Source: Candidatus Bathyarchaeota archaeon | GTDB lineage: Archaea > Thermoproteota > Bathyarchaeia > JAPDIZ01 | NCBI GenBank assembly: GCA_029259355.1 | Contig: JAPDIZ010000003.1 | Location: 33,272 to 69,180 of the forward strand | Direction of reading: 5' to 3' | Length of the DNA stretch: 35,909 bases | In this document: positions 1 through 7,483 of the stretch, piece by piece | Layout of the letters: every line of letters starts with the position of its first letter | How positions within the stretch are numbered: position 1 is the first letter of the stretch | Made by a program: the position numbers and the translations under genes | Notes under the pieces: model-generated | What the model saw: only the letters and a program-made list of their open reading frames with translations | Told to the model about the DNA's origin: nothing | Database searches by the model: none

Positions 1-2
1 CA

Positions 3-404
3 CTAGAGCCACCACCTGCTAAAGTTAAGCGATAAGCGATCATAGCATCTCTCGACAACGACGAGATAAACACCAGGTGACAGGCTATACGCCCCATTTT
101 GTACAGCGTTCTTGGTTCGAATTTGCCTAACCTCGCTCCCAGAGACCACAACAAGCTGGTTCTCCTTTGCAACAACCAAGCAGTTTTTGGGAACAGCAGC
201 TACAAACTCTACTCGCAACCTTCCTCCAGCATCTACCTCCCTAACAGCTAATTCAAGATTATTGGAGAAGTTTTGCAACAGGGGCTCTTGCAAGCACCTC
301 CCGAGATAGTTTGCGTTCTTCACAATCCACGCGCTGAAAAAGAGGAGAAAAACAACCTCAACTAGCGTAACCAAGCCCTTTTCGAGTAGCTGCACCAATC
401 TCAA
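3..404 (-). CDS. Pilin-like small secreted or membrane protein, divergent from the Tad/HerA operon
   Basis: A 133-residue protein that I cannot place in a named family. Residues about 8-28 form one hydrophobic segment just after a Lys-Gly pair (EKGLVTLVEVVF). This resembles an archaeal class III signal peptide: a basic residue and Gly, then a hydrophobic helix with Glu near position +6 of the mature form. The rest is beta-rich and has only two or three Cys. It would sit in the membrane or be assembled as a minor pilin. The start is a TTG that lies about 26 bp downstream of a minus-strand TATA box (431-438), so the mRNA is probably leaderless. It diverges from the secretion ATPase gene across 88 bp, which supports a role in the same machine. 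It could also be an unrelated one-pass membrane protein. Confidence 0.6.
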   Translation of the reverse strand: MRLVQLLEKGLVTLVEVVFLLFFSAWIVKNANYLGRCLQEPLLQNFSNNLELAVREVDAGGRLRVEFVAAVPKNCLVVAKENQLVVVSGSEVRQIRTKNAVQNGAYSLSPGVYLVVVERCYDRLSLNFSRWWL

Positions 405-429
405 ACACCAACTAACTTCGAGTTCTTGA

Positions 430-464
430 GGATATAAGCCCCCATTTTTGGGCGCTTAAAAAGC
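430..464. promoter_or_regulatory. Divergent promoter of the pilin-like gene and the Tad/HerA operon
   Basis: Two TATA-like boxes lie back to back. GATATAAG at 431-438 reads on the minus strand as CTTATATC, about 27 bp before the TTG at 404. CTTAAAAAG at 455-463 is about 30 bp before the GTG at 493. Between and overlapping them is an imperfect inverted repeat (AGCCCCC, six-base spacer ATTTTT, GGGCGCT) that could be a regulator site. Box spacing is seen; the regulator is inferred. Confidence 0.5.
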
Positions 465-492
465 CGAGCTAGTACCAACTACGGGGTCTGCT

Positions 493-2343
493 GTGGAAAA
501 AGCGCACAAAGATTTGGGGAAGTACGTGTATCTGGTAAGCAGAGGGATTCGGCCTGCTGAGCAGTTACCGCTGGATCATCCATCGATTGAGCTGCTCGCT
601 GAAGCCGTGAAAATGGCTTTAGCCAAAGTCTCCAACGTCTTTCCAATAGTGGACTATGAGGGCTTAGCAAAGGAAGACGCAAGAATCTTGCGCGACTTGC
701 TAGAAATCTTCCCAAGCCTTGGCCTACTCTATTACAATCCCTCAGAAGCCCTAGATGCGATCAATAGCGGCAAAAGCCAGCTTAAGGGAGTCTTTGGAAA
801 AGAGCTGGTGGCCATAGAAAGGTTGTTGAGGAAAGCTGATAAAGCACTTAAGGAGCTTCCGACAAATTTCGAGAAGGAGCAGGCGAGCATACAGCTCAGC
901 GAACAGAAGAACCTCTTAGACAGGTACTTCGTCCAGCCATTCGTCGTAGAAGTCTTTCACGAGAAAAAGCTAGCTGAGCCTGTGTACATCTCGAAGCTAG
1001 CGAAGTACGCGTACAGGTTTCTAATCACAGACATCTCCATGGCGGTTTCTAAGCTTCTGCCAAAGCAGAAGCCCACGTCGTTTTCCAGAGTTTACGACAG
1101 AGCGTACGCTTGGTCGATGAGCTTCCTAAGGAGAAATTACCACCTGTTGCTTAGACTAGACGAGATGAGAGGCATCTCGCACGTCTCAACTCTCAAGATG
1201 CTTAGGATGAGCAAGCTAGCCCCATTTCTACTAGATGACGCCATAGACGAGTTCTACCTAGATGCTCCCAACACGCCGATCTACCTCGACCACCGTGATT
1301 GGGGGAGGTGTACAAGCAACGTTAGCCTCAAGCCTCGACACGTTGAGTACGTAGCGACGCACCTTCGAAGGAGGAGTGGCTTAAGGCTGGATTGGGACAA
1401 CCCCTCAATCAAAGCAGACCTTGTAACGAACCGATTTCACGTACGCGTCTCTGTCGATAGCGCTCCCCTGGCAGTAGACGGCTATGCGCTTGATGTTAGG
1501 AGGTTGAGGAAGAAGCCATTCACGATAGCAGACCTCGTCAGAAACGAGACGCTCTCCTCTGAAGCCGCAGCTTACGTTCTCTTCTGCCTTATGAGGAGGA
1601 GAAACATAACCATCTTAGGCGAAACAGGATCCGGAAAGACTACGCTGCTCAACGCCTTAGACCTATGTGCACCGAGGTTTTGGAGAAAGATCTACGTCGA
1701 AGACGTTGTCGAAAGTGTTTCCCAGCTGAGGAGAGGGAGACACCAGCTGAGGCTTTTCGTAGAGCCTTTTGAGGCTACAAACCCGAGGAGGAGGAAGTCT
1801 GTCGAGATCGTTAAGTTGCTACATCGAAACCCAGACTACGTAGTGCTCTCCGAACTCCAGACAGAGGAGCATAGCAAGGCGTTTTTCTTCGCGCTAGCTG
1901 CTGGGATAAGAGGCATGCAGACCATTCACGCGGACTCTGTGGATAGACTTGTCAGGAGATGGGTCTTCCACCACGGAATTAATCCGGAGTGTCTGAACGA
2001 CCTAGATCTCTTGATAACTATGAGCAAGTTCTACTTAGGCTCTAAAACCCTCAGGAAGCTAACATCCATATGCGAGATAGAGGAAGTAGACCCTCTAAGA
2101 AAAACCGCTAAGATATCACATACCTTCAAGTGGTGTGCTAACGAATTCCAAGCTAAGAAGAACACCGATTTATTCGAGACTCCGGTGATTCATAAGATAA
2201 GGAAGAGGGAGGGGCTCACCCGACGCGAGTTTTTCGAAGAGCTTGCGAAGTACCAGCGAGCAGTGGAGGTGGCAGCTAGCGGTGTGTGCCGAGAGCCTTT
2301 GCAGAGCCTGCTGGAGAGGGAATTGCTTGGCAAATGGAGGTGA
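493..2343 (+). CDS. TadA/GspE-family secretion (pilus assembly) ATPase
   Basis: A cytoplasmic hexameric ATPase of the type II/IV secretion and archaeal pilus/archaellum family (TadA, FlaI, GspE). Such enzymes drive extension of pilin filaments through a TadC/FlaJ membrane platform. The Walker A motif GETGSGKT is at residues 376-383, the Asp-box-like YVEDVVE follows, a Walker B-like segment YVVLSEL is near 449-455, and the His box TIHA is at 477-480. The roughly 370 residues before Walker A hold the usual N-terminal domain and are long for the family. The GTG start lies just after the predicted start of transcription. The usual Glu-x-Arg after Walker B is Glu-Leu-Gln here, which is odd. The stop overlaps the GGAGGTGA ribosome site of the next gene, so the two are translationally coupled. 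Confidence 0.88.
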   Translation: MEKAHKDLGKYVYLVSRGIRPAEQLPLDHPSIELLAEAVKMALAKVSNVFPIVDYEGLAKEDARILRDLLEIFPSLGLLYYNPSEALDAINSGKSQLKGVFGKELVAIERLLRKADKALKELPTNFEKEQASIQLSEQKNLLDRYFVQPFVVEVFHEKKLAEPVYISKLAKYAYRFLITDISMAVSKLLPKQKPTSFSRVYDRAYAWSMSFLRRNYHLLLRLDEMRGISHVSTLKMLRMSKLAPFLLDDAIDEFYLDAPNTPIYLDHRDWGRCTSNVSLKPRHVEYVATHLRRRSGLRLDWDNPSIKADLVTNRFHVRVSVDSAPLAVDGYALDVRRLRKKPFTIADLVRNETLSSEAAAYVLFCLMRRRNITILGETGSGKTTLLNALDLCAPRFWRKIYVEDVVESVSQLRRGRHQLRLFVEPFEATNPRRRKSVEIVKLLHRNPDYVVLSELQTEEHSKAFFFALAAGIRGMQTIHADSVDRLVRRWVFHHGINPECLNDLDLLITMSKFYLGSKTLRKLTSICEIEEVDPLRKTAKISHTFKWCANEFQAKKNTDLFETPVIHKIRKREGLTRREFFEELAKYQRAVEVAASGVCREPLQSLLERELLGKWR

Positions 2344-2347
2344 GTGT

Positions 2348-2908
2348 TTGCTAAGCAAACTGTTGGGAGCTCTTCGAAAGAACGAGCGGGAGACAGGCCG
2401 CTTTATGTGGAGAAACGCGCTTGCGCTAGACATCATAGAGTTCTTCGGCTACTGCAACCACAACCCCTTCGAGGCTATGAGGATAGCAAGCGAAGCCACT
2501 CAAGGCATTTACTCGAAAGTATTCAGAGAAGCTTACGCTGGTTCATCAAGAGGAGAAGCTCCCGAGAAAAAGCTGCTCAAGATAGCTAGGGAGATGGGAA
2601 TTGACCCCAGCTATAGGCTATTGCTGAGACGGGCTTTGAGCGCTCGCCCGAGAAATCTTGAGAGCGAAAAGCCTTCGTCAGAGCTGTACATACAGGGAGA
2701 GGTTCTTCGACTAAAGAGGGAGATACATAAACTGGAGAGCAAGCTGGTGATTTACATTTTCGCAACGATTCTCGTACCCGTTTGCGCTGTCATCTGCTTG
2801 CTGATGATCAAACCCGTCGAAGGCATACCTCTAATGCTCACACTTCCAATCCTCCACGTGATCGCTTCTAGCATCATCTTGAGGGAGCTGAGAGTTGGCG
2901 AGCTTTGA
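2348..2908 (+). CDS. TadC/FlaJ-like platform protein, first half
   Basis: A 186-residue protein. Residues about 15-100 are helical and resemble a type II secretion F (T2SSF) cytoplasmic domain. A charged, coiled-coil-like stretch follows at 116-132, then two membrane helices at about 134-154 and 160-178. The TTG start was chosen because a strong ribosome site GGAGGTGA (2336-2343) sits four bases upstream; longer reading in this frame runs into the upstream gene. The stop overlaps the start of the next gene by 14 bases. Together the two proteins supply about the size and helix count of one TadC/FlaJ protein. The assignment rests mainly on context and topology, because the sequence is divergent. 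A frameshifted single gene is possible but less likely, since the second gene has its own start and ribosome site. Confidence 0.65.
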   Translation: MLSKLLGALRKNERETGRFMWRNALALDIIEFFGYCNHNPFEAMRIASEATQGIYSKVFREAYAGSSRGEAPEKKLLKIAREMGIDPSYRLLLRRALSARPRNLESEKPSSELYIQGEVLRLKREIHKLESKLVIYIFATILVPVCAVICLLMIKPVEGIPLMLTLPILHVIASSIILRELRVGEL

Positions 2909-3731
2909 GAACTCTGCTACAAGCAAGCCAAGGTTGCGAATCCTCTACGTAGTTATATCGGCGGTAGTAGCGCTAGCGGTCTTGATGCTGCTTGGCAGCA
3001 TAAGCCTCGCTATAGTATCATACGCAGCTACCCTCCTAACGCTTAGCTCGAGAGAAACCGTTCCTCGAGAAAGAGCACACTTTCCACGGCTGCAGGAGGT
3101 ACTTAGAGGTTTTGCAAGAGAACTCTCCAGAGGGTTGAGTCCAGAGCAGGCTTGGGAAAATGCTTCAAGAGAGTTTGGAGCAGATGAAGAGGAGGTCTTT
3201 CGCCGAGCCAACGCCAACCTCATGCGAGGAATCCCGTTCGAGAAGGCAATCTCCCACGTAGGATGCGTAGATGAAGACCAAGAAGCGATCTTGGAGATGG
3301 TGCGCGCTATTTTAGCTAGAAACTCTTTGGAGGCTGGGAGAGTGTTGGAGGCTGTGTTGCGCAGAAACGCGGAGAGACGCTTTCTAAAGGAGGAGATGAG
3401 GTCCGTACTAAAAGCTCTCTGGCATAAGGCGAAAATACTCACAATACTGGCATCGATGACCCTAGGGTGTCTAGTCGGTTTGATCCCCCTCTTAGCGAGC
3501 TACTCGTTAAGCTTATCCGATACCCCCCAAGCCCAAAGCTTGCACAGCGACTTCTTGGCTCACGTATCAGCGGCTATTTCGCTATACTTAATCGCTCTAT
3601 CATCTGCACACTTCAGCCATGAAATGGTCTCTCAGAAAACCCCGCTAAGCTTCTACCTACTCTGCACCTTTGTGTACTGGGGAGCTGCCGTGTTGAGCAC
3701 GCTCACTATAAAGACTATTTCTCCGCTTTGA
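2895..3731 (+). CDS. TadC/FlaJ-like platform protein, second half (T2SSF domain)
   Basis: A 278-residue inner-membrane platform protein expected to bind the secretion ATPase. Helices at about 15-32 and 33-50 are followed by a cytoplasmic T2SSF-type domain (about 60-180). It has the family pattern of helical repeats, seen in the LSRGLSPEQAWENA and LMRGIPFEKAI segments. Three more membrane helices lie at about 181-203, 221-240 and 251-272. The TTG start is preceded by GAGGGAG at 2881-2887 and lies inside the end of the previous gene, so translation is likely coupled. The T2SSF repeats make this half more recognisable than the first. Confidence 0.78.
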   Translation: MASFENSATSKPRLRILYVVISAVVALAVLMLLGSISLAIVSYAATLLTLSSRETVPRERAHFPRLQEVLRGFARELSRGLSPEQAWENASREFGADEEEVFRRANANLMRGIPFEKAISHVGCVDEDQEAILEMVRAILARNSLEAGRVLEAVLRRNAERRFLKEEMRSVLKALWHKAKILTILASMTLGCLVGLIPLLASYSLSLSDTPQAQSLHSDFLAHVSAAISLYLIALSSAHFSHEMVSQKTPLSFYLLCTFVYWGAAVLSTLTIKTISPL

Positions 3732-3773
3732 TGTGGGTGCTTAAATCGGGTAGTGGGCACTTCCTAGCGAGGT

Positions 3774-3968
3774 TTGGTAGAGATGAGACGAAGGAGCAGG
3801 ATCTCAGGCTCTCAGCTCGTGGAAGAAGGTCTCTTGTTATGCCTAGCACTCTTCATGATGACCGTTATCTTAGGAGTTCTTAGCGATGTCACCAACATGA
3901 TAAACAGCTTCTTCGAGCAAGCTATCGAGGAATTCTTCGCGATAGCCCACGGCCTCTTCGGAATTTAG
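3774..3968 (+). CDS. Short pilin-like peptide of the Tad/HerA operon
   Basis: A 64-residue peptide with a basic N-terminus (MRRRSRISG), then SQLVEEGLLL and a hydrophobic helix at about residues 18-40, then a shorter amphipathic helix ending at the C-terminus. If a prepilin peptidase cuts after the Gly, Glu falls at mature position +5, the classic type IV pilin signature. Its size and two-helix form also recall Flp pilins and the short subunits of archaeal conjugation-like pili. It lies between the platform genes and the HerA-like ATPase (15 bases from the latter), so it is the best candidate for the filament subunit. The start is TTG at 3774 or ATG at 3783; neither has a strong ribosome site. 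Confidence 0.65.
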   Translation: MVEMRRRSRISGSQLVEEGLLLCLALFMMTVILGVLSDVTNMINSFFEQAIEEFFAIAHGLFGI

Positions 3969-3983
3969 CGGGGAAACACCCCC

Positions 3984-6188
3984 TTGAACGGGGAGAGGAG
4001 CTTTGTAGACCTTCTGCTTCCCCTGCTGGCGCTAATCCCCATACTTTTTGCTGTTAGAGACCTACTACATGACATCCTAGGAATCGAAGGGTTCTCTCTA
4101 GCGGCGTTTCTCGCTCTCGTGCCAGTTGTTGCAGCAGCGCTGGTGATAGCATCGCACGCAGCAAAAAGCGGGGGAAGAAGTTTGCGCATCATCCCCGACA
4201 TTAGCGCCCTCGCAGCAATTCTCAGGAGGTGGAAAGCTCCTCACCCACACATATCCGTAGATTTCGAGAGAGGAGAGATAGCGATGCGATCTCCCAGCGG
4301 AGAAGCCGTCTCCATAGCTCTGCTAGAGGTTGAGGACAAAGCCGTGGCAGCGAGCAGAGACTTCCGCGAGCCAACGGATACGGAGAAGATGCAGAGGCTT
4401 AGCAGATTCTTCCATAGCCTTCAACGGAGCAACATACCCTTTGCGTATCTGCTGATAGCTAGCCCAACCGACAAAAGCGAGGAAATCGCTAGCGGAAGGC
4501 TCCTAATAGCTACTTGGGCATCTGACGCTGAGGGGTTTGAGAAAGCTTCGGCAAAGCTTGAGACCAACATCGCGAAGCTTGAGAGTTCCTTCTTCGCAAC
4601 GTTTCCTGACCTAGGGTTGGAGAGAGTTAAAGGCCTTAGGCTCTTCGAAGTGGTTCAGGATCCGGTCATGTCGCTACGCAGAGGAAGACTAGGCTTCTCC
4701 CTAGACCACCTCTCGACGTTAGGAAATATCTTCAGCAAGCCCATGCTCTCAGATGCCAAGGTTGTGGAGCCCAACTTTGAGCTCCCCGCGCCAAAGTTGG
4801 TGTCTGAAGAGGGCCCTCTCTTGGGCTACGCCCTCCACAGAGGACAGGAGATATATCCGGTTAGGATAGCGCTCGAAGATCTCAAGACTCACGCCGTAAT
4901 CTTTGGTGCCACGGGCACGGGTAAGTCTACCACAGCTTCTACGCTAGTAAAAGGCCTCGTCGACATGGGCATCCCCGTATTGGTCATAGACTGGCACAGC
5001 GAATACAGGAGCTTGATGCTCGATTTGAACGGCCTAGTCTTCACACCGGGGAAACAGGTCTCGGAGCTAGTTATAAACGTCCTCGACCCTGCGCTCTCTC
5101 AAGACTTGGTGGAGCACATCAGCTTGGTCACCGATATCTTCTCCGACATCTTCGGCTTCACAGCTCCTCAGAGCTTCATGTTTAGGGAAGCTTTGAGAAA
5201 AGTCTACGAGAAAAGCGGCTACTTCAGCGGGAGGAGGGGAACACCTCCAACGCTCTCTGAGCTGGTGCAGCAGATTGAGCGCACACCATCCCGATCTGTC
5301 TACGATAACGAGATCAAGCTCGCGCTGCTCAGAAGGCTCAAGCCCCTTGTCGAAGGCCAAGCTGGTCGAGCACTCAATGGCCAATCCACTATATCGGTGG
5401 AAGAGCTCTTTGGAAAACCCGTATCAATCGAACTCGGCCACTTCAAGGAAGAGTCTGTGAGGGCTATGTTCACCAACATTCTCTTAAAAATGCTGTTCGA
5501 CTACAGATCCTCTAGACACACAGAGAAACTCACGCACGTGACCGTGGTAGAAGAAGCTAGGCATGTAGTGCCCTTTAGGAGGCCGGAGGACCCTCCCCAC
5601 ATCGCTGAGAGAATGGTTGGAGAATTGAGGAAGTACGGCGAAGGCATGATCTTCGTATGCCAGTTTCCAAGCCAGATTTCGCCAGAGATTTTGAAGAATT
5701 CCTCAACACGAATAGTTCACGCTATAAGGACGGATGACGATAGAAGGGTTTTGAGTGGTGCGCTGGGGCTAACCCAAGCCCAAGCAGATTACATCCGCAA
5801 GCTAGAGGTGGGGAAGGCTGTGGTGCTGATGCCCAAAGTCCCAAGTCCGTTTCCAGTAAAGGTTTTGATGATGCACGATGGAGGGCCAGTGGACGATGCT
5901 CTTCTGAAGAAGGTTATGTCAAAGCGCCTCCACAAGCCTGTGGACAGAGTAGCTGCTGAAGAGAAGCTAAAGTTCTCCACAGCTCTCTTGCAGAAGATTA
6001 TAGCGATTCTGAAGAACAGCTCTCGCCCACTTACGCTGGAGGAGATAGCGCTAGCGTGCGGCTCCACAAGCCAGAACGACGTAGCCCTCGTTGAGAAAGC
6101 TGTCGAGAGATTGGTTGAGAACGGCGCTGTCGAGCTGCTGCAAGGTGAGGAAGCTACTTACTATCGGCTCTCCGAAGCTCCTCCTTGA
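3984..6188 (+). CDS. Membrane-anchored HerA/VirB4-like ATPase
   Basis: A 734-residue P-loop ATPase of the HerA/FtsK/VirB4 class, which moves DNA or drives conjugation-type secretion. Two N-terminal membrane helices (about 7-24 and 36-60) are followed by a linker of about 200 residues. The motor has Walker A GATGTGKS at 308-315, Walker B VTVVEEAR with Glu 523-524, and the HerA-like segment TRIVHAIRTDDDRR downstream. A winged-helix-like tail (about 665-734) could bind DNA. Cytosolic HerA that works with NurA in end resection lacks membrane helices. The anchored form resembles CedB of the archaeal DNA-import system, so a DNA-transport role is inferred. The TTG start lies 15 bases after the pilin-like gene. 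The 3' end overlaps the convergent zinc-ribbon gene by 35 bases. Confidence 0.82.
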   Translation: MNGERSFVDLLLPLLALIPILFAVRDLLHDILGIEGFSLAAFLALVPVVAAALVIASHAAKSGGRSLRIIPDISALAAILRRWKAPHPHISVDFERGEIAMRSPSGEAVSIALLEVEDKAVAASRDFREPTDTEKMQRLSRFFHSLQRSNIPFAYLLIASPTDKSEEIASGRLLIATWASDAEGFEKASAKLETNIAKLESSFFATFPDLGLERVKGLRLFEVVQDPVMSLRRGRLGFSLDHLSTLGNIFSKPMLSDAKVVEPNFELPAPKLVSEEGPLLGYALHRGQEIYPVRIALEDLKTHAVIFGATGTGKSTTASTLVKGLVDMGIPVLVIDWHSEYRSLMLDLNGLVFTPGKQVSELVINVLDPALSQDLVEHISLVTDIFSDIFGFTAPQSFMFREALRKVYEKSGYFSGRRGTPPTLSELVQQIERTPSRSVYDNEIKLALLRRLKPLVEGQAGRALNGQSTISVEELFGKPVSIELGHFKEESVRAMFTNILLKMLFDYRSSRHTEKLTHVTVVEEARHVVPFRRPEDPPHIAERMVGELRKYGEGMIFVCQFPSQISPEILKNSSTRIVHAIRTDDDRRVLSGALGLTQAQADYIRKLEVGKAVVLMPKVPSPFPVKVLMMHDGGPVDDALLKKVMSKRLHKPVDRVAAEEKLKFSTALLQKIIAILKNSSRPLTLEEIALACGSTSQNDVALVEKAVERLVENGAVELLQGEEATYYRLSEAPP

Positions 6189-6357
6189 TCCTGCGGATGT
6201 AGTTCGAAGCACTCCTAGAGTCCTCAAAGCGTTTGCGAACCCGAGCTTCGGATACCTTGAAGCGCTTGCCGCAGTATGGGCAAGACTTTCTCCTCTGACC
6301 TCCCCTAGCTAGCTGAAGACCACCGCAGAAGGGGCAAGAAATCACCAACACCGCCAT
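6154..6357 (-). CDS. Small zinc-ribbon protein
   Basis: A 67-residue protein with two CPxC knuckles (Cys8-Cys11 and Cys26-Cys29) that form one zinc ribbon. A basic, Arg-rich helical tail follows and could bind nucleic acid. It resembles the archaeal DUF1922 type of zinc ribbon; the exact family is uncertain. The ATG start is about 20 bp from an A/T-rich minus-strand TATA-like segment (6370-6381), which suggests a leaderless message. Its 3' end overlaps the tail of the convergent HerA-like gene. It diverges from the nuclease-like gene at 6423. Confidence 0.72.
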   Translation of the reverse strand: MAVLVISCPFCGGLQLARGGQRRKSCPYCGKRFKVSEARVRKRFEDSRSASNYIRRIKEELRRADSK

Positions 6358-6369
6358 CAGCGCTCAAAC

Positions 6370-6399
6370 CAAAAATTTTTACCCAACATTTCTTAAAGC
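6370..6399. promoter_or_regulatory. Divergent promoter of the zinc-ribbon and nuclease-like genes
   Basis: CTTAAAGC at 6392-6399 lies about 27 bp before the ATG at 6423. The AAAAATTTTT tract at 6371-6380 is a symmetrical TATA-like element at a suitable distance from the minus-strand ATG at 6357. Both genes are then probably leaderless. Confidence 0.45.
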
Positions 6400-6422
6400 T
6401 TAGTGGGAGCTACGCCTTGTCT

Positions 6423-6764
6423 ATGAACAATGAAGAGCTTACGCAGCTAATAATGGAATACTTTCTCCTAAGAGGATACCAGTTGGAAAAAGACGTATTC
6501 GTAGAGGGCAAGACGGGAACCGTTTACAAGTTCGACTTTGTGGCTAAGAAGAAGGACTCTGCGCTACCCATCATAGTAAAGAACTGGAACCGTACGGTCG
6601 GAATCAACGTAGTGATCGACGCTGACAGAGCGGCTGAGGACACCAACATGTCGAAGCCAATACTCATTGGTTGGAGGTTTAGCGATCACGCAAAGTCGTA
6701 TGCGAACAGAATGGGCATCACGCTGATAAGCATATCAGAGATTCGGAAAGAAGTTAGGCCTTAG
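6423..6764 (+). CDS. Small restriction-endonuclease-like (PD-(D/E)XK fold) protein
   Basis: A 113-residue protein with an N-terminal helix, the strand pair VYKFDFVAKKK, a second strand PIIVKNW, and the C-terminal pattern ANRMGITLISI. This resembles the archaeal Mrr/RecB-like nuclease fold, where the sites are (D/E)...D...(E/Q)xK. Asp in FDFVA and Lys in IVKNW fit, but the residue two before the Lys is Ile rather than Glu or Gln, so catalysis is doubtful. The ATG at 6423 was chosen over the TTG at 6417 because it lies 27 bp from the TATA box. The 3' end overlaps the convergent kinase gene by 11 bases. It may be a structural relative that binds DNA without cutting. Confidence 0.6.
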   Translation: MNNEELTQLIMEYFLLRGYQLEKDVFVEGKTGTVYKFDFVAKKKDSALPIIVKNWNRTVGINVVIDADRAAEDTNMSKPILIGWRFSDHAKSYANRMGITLISISEIRKEVRP

Positions 6765-7350
6765 CAAGTCTACTCAAAACTTGATCGAGCACTCCTTTTT
6801 GCTCCAAACAAGTCACCCAATCAACAACCCTCAACCTCCCAAACACGCCCCTCCTTACAGCAATGACCATCTCGGACGCTACATCCTCTGGAGACCTGTC
6901 CGTGCAGTCTATTTCGTAGAGAATATTTCTCCCAAAGGCCTCCAAAGCCTCGACCAAGCATACGTCGAGGAGCTCAGCCTCTACGTTTTCCCAAACCTTC
7001 TCCTCAGAGTAGCCGCGACCACGAAGCACCTCCACAAGCTCCAATGGGCATCTCCTCAACACAAAGACAACTCTCACCTCAAAGCCCTTGACAACGTGCT
7101 GAGCTAAGTGCGATTCCGCAACTACTACGGAGTGCTTCCTCAACAAACCCCCGACTTCTTCCGAAAGCTTTTGGCGCAGCGCATCAACATCTACCACAAA
7201 CGTCTTCCGATGCTCGTCATAGTCCACTACGAGATCGTTCTCTAGGGCAAATTTGTTGATGTCTATGTAAACGCCCCCCAGCTTCTCAGCTAAAAGCGAA
7301 GAAGCAGCTGTCTTCCCTACGCCAGGTGTTCCAGTCACCACAACGAGCAA
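6754..7350 (-). CDS. AK6/Fap7-type adenylate kinase (ribosome biogenesis NTPase)
   Basis: A 198-residue P-loop kinase of the AK6/hCINAP/Fap7 family. These proteins have adenylate kinase activity and, in eukaryotes and archaea, help the small ribosomal subunit mature by acting on uS11. Walker A GTPGVGKT is at residues 7-14. The DINKFA segment and the (V/A)DVDAL region follow as in the family, and the lid lies near RRCPLELVEVLRGRGY. The TTG start at 7350 was chosen because AGGAG (7358-7362) is seven bases upstream; any longer reading runs into the tRNA-Leu gene. Only 14 bases separate the start from the tRNA 3' CCA, so it is probably co-transcribed with that tRNA. The C-terminus is longer than in minimal family members. 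Confidence 0.85.
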   Translation of the reverse strand: MLVVVTGTPGVGKTAASSLLAEKLGGVYIDINKFALENDLVVDYDEHRKTFVVDVDALRQKLSEEVGGLLRKHSVVVAESHLAQHVVKGFEVRVVFVLRRCPLELVEVLRGRGYSEEKVWENVEAELLDVCLVEALEAFGRNILYEIDCTDRSPEDVASEMVIAVRRGVFGRLRVVDWVTCLEQKGVLDQVLSRLAKA

Positions 7351-7364
7351 CTTTTTGCTCCTAG

Positions 7365-7452
7365 TGGTGCGGGGGGTGGGATTTGAACCCACGAAGGCCT
7401 ACGCCATAGCGGCCTCAGCGCTACCCCTTTGACCTGACTCGGGAACCCCCGC
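7365..7452 (-). tRNA. tRNA-Leu(GAG)
   Basis: A class II tRNA, 88 bases including an encoded CCA. The acceptor GCGGGGG pairs with CCCCCGC, discriminator A. The anticodon stem TAGCG/CGCTA encloses loop CTGAGGC, which gives anticodon GAG. The long variable arm is GGC...GCC and the T arm is GTGGG/CCCAC. No intron. A TATA-like box (AGTTAAAATT, about 7479-7489) lies about 30 bp upstream, so it has its own promoter. Outside the anticodon arm it is identical to the tRNA-Leu(TAG) at 16036. Confidence 0.96.
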
Positions 7453-7483
7453 ACGCACTAATGTGTAGTTCATATGAGGAATT

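Noticed and set aside
2880-2910. Frameshift in a single TadC-like gene
   Set aside because: The second gene has its own TTG start and GAGGGAG site and the overlap is short; a split is the simpler reading, though raw reads would settle it.
7351-7392. A longer kinase (AK6) reading frame starting at 7392
   Set aside because: The extra 14 codons lie in the tRNA-Leu gene and its 3' flank; a TTG with a well-spaced AGGAG starts at 7350.
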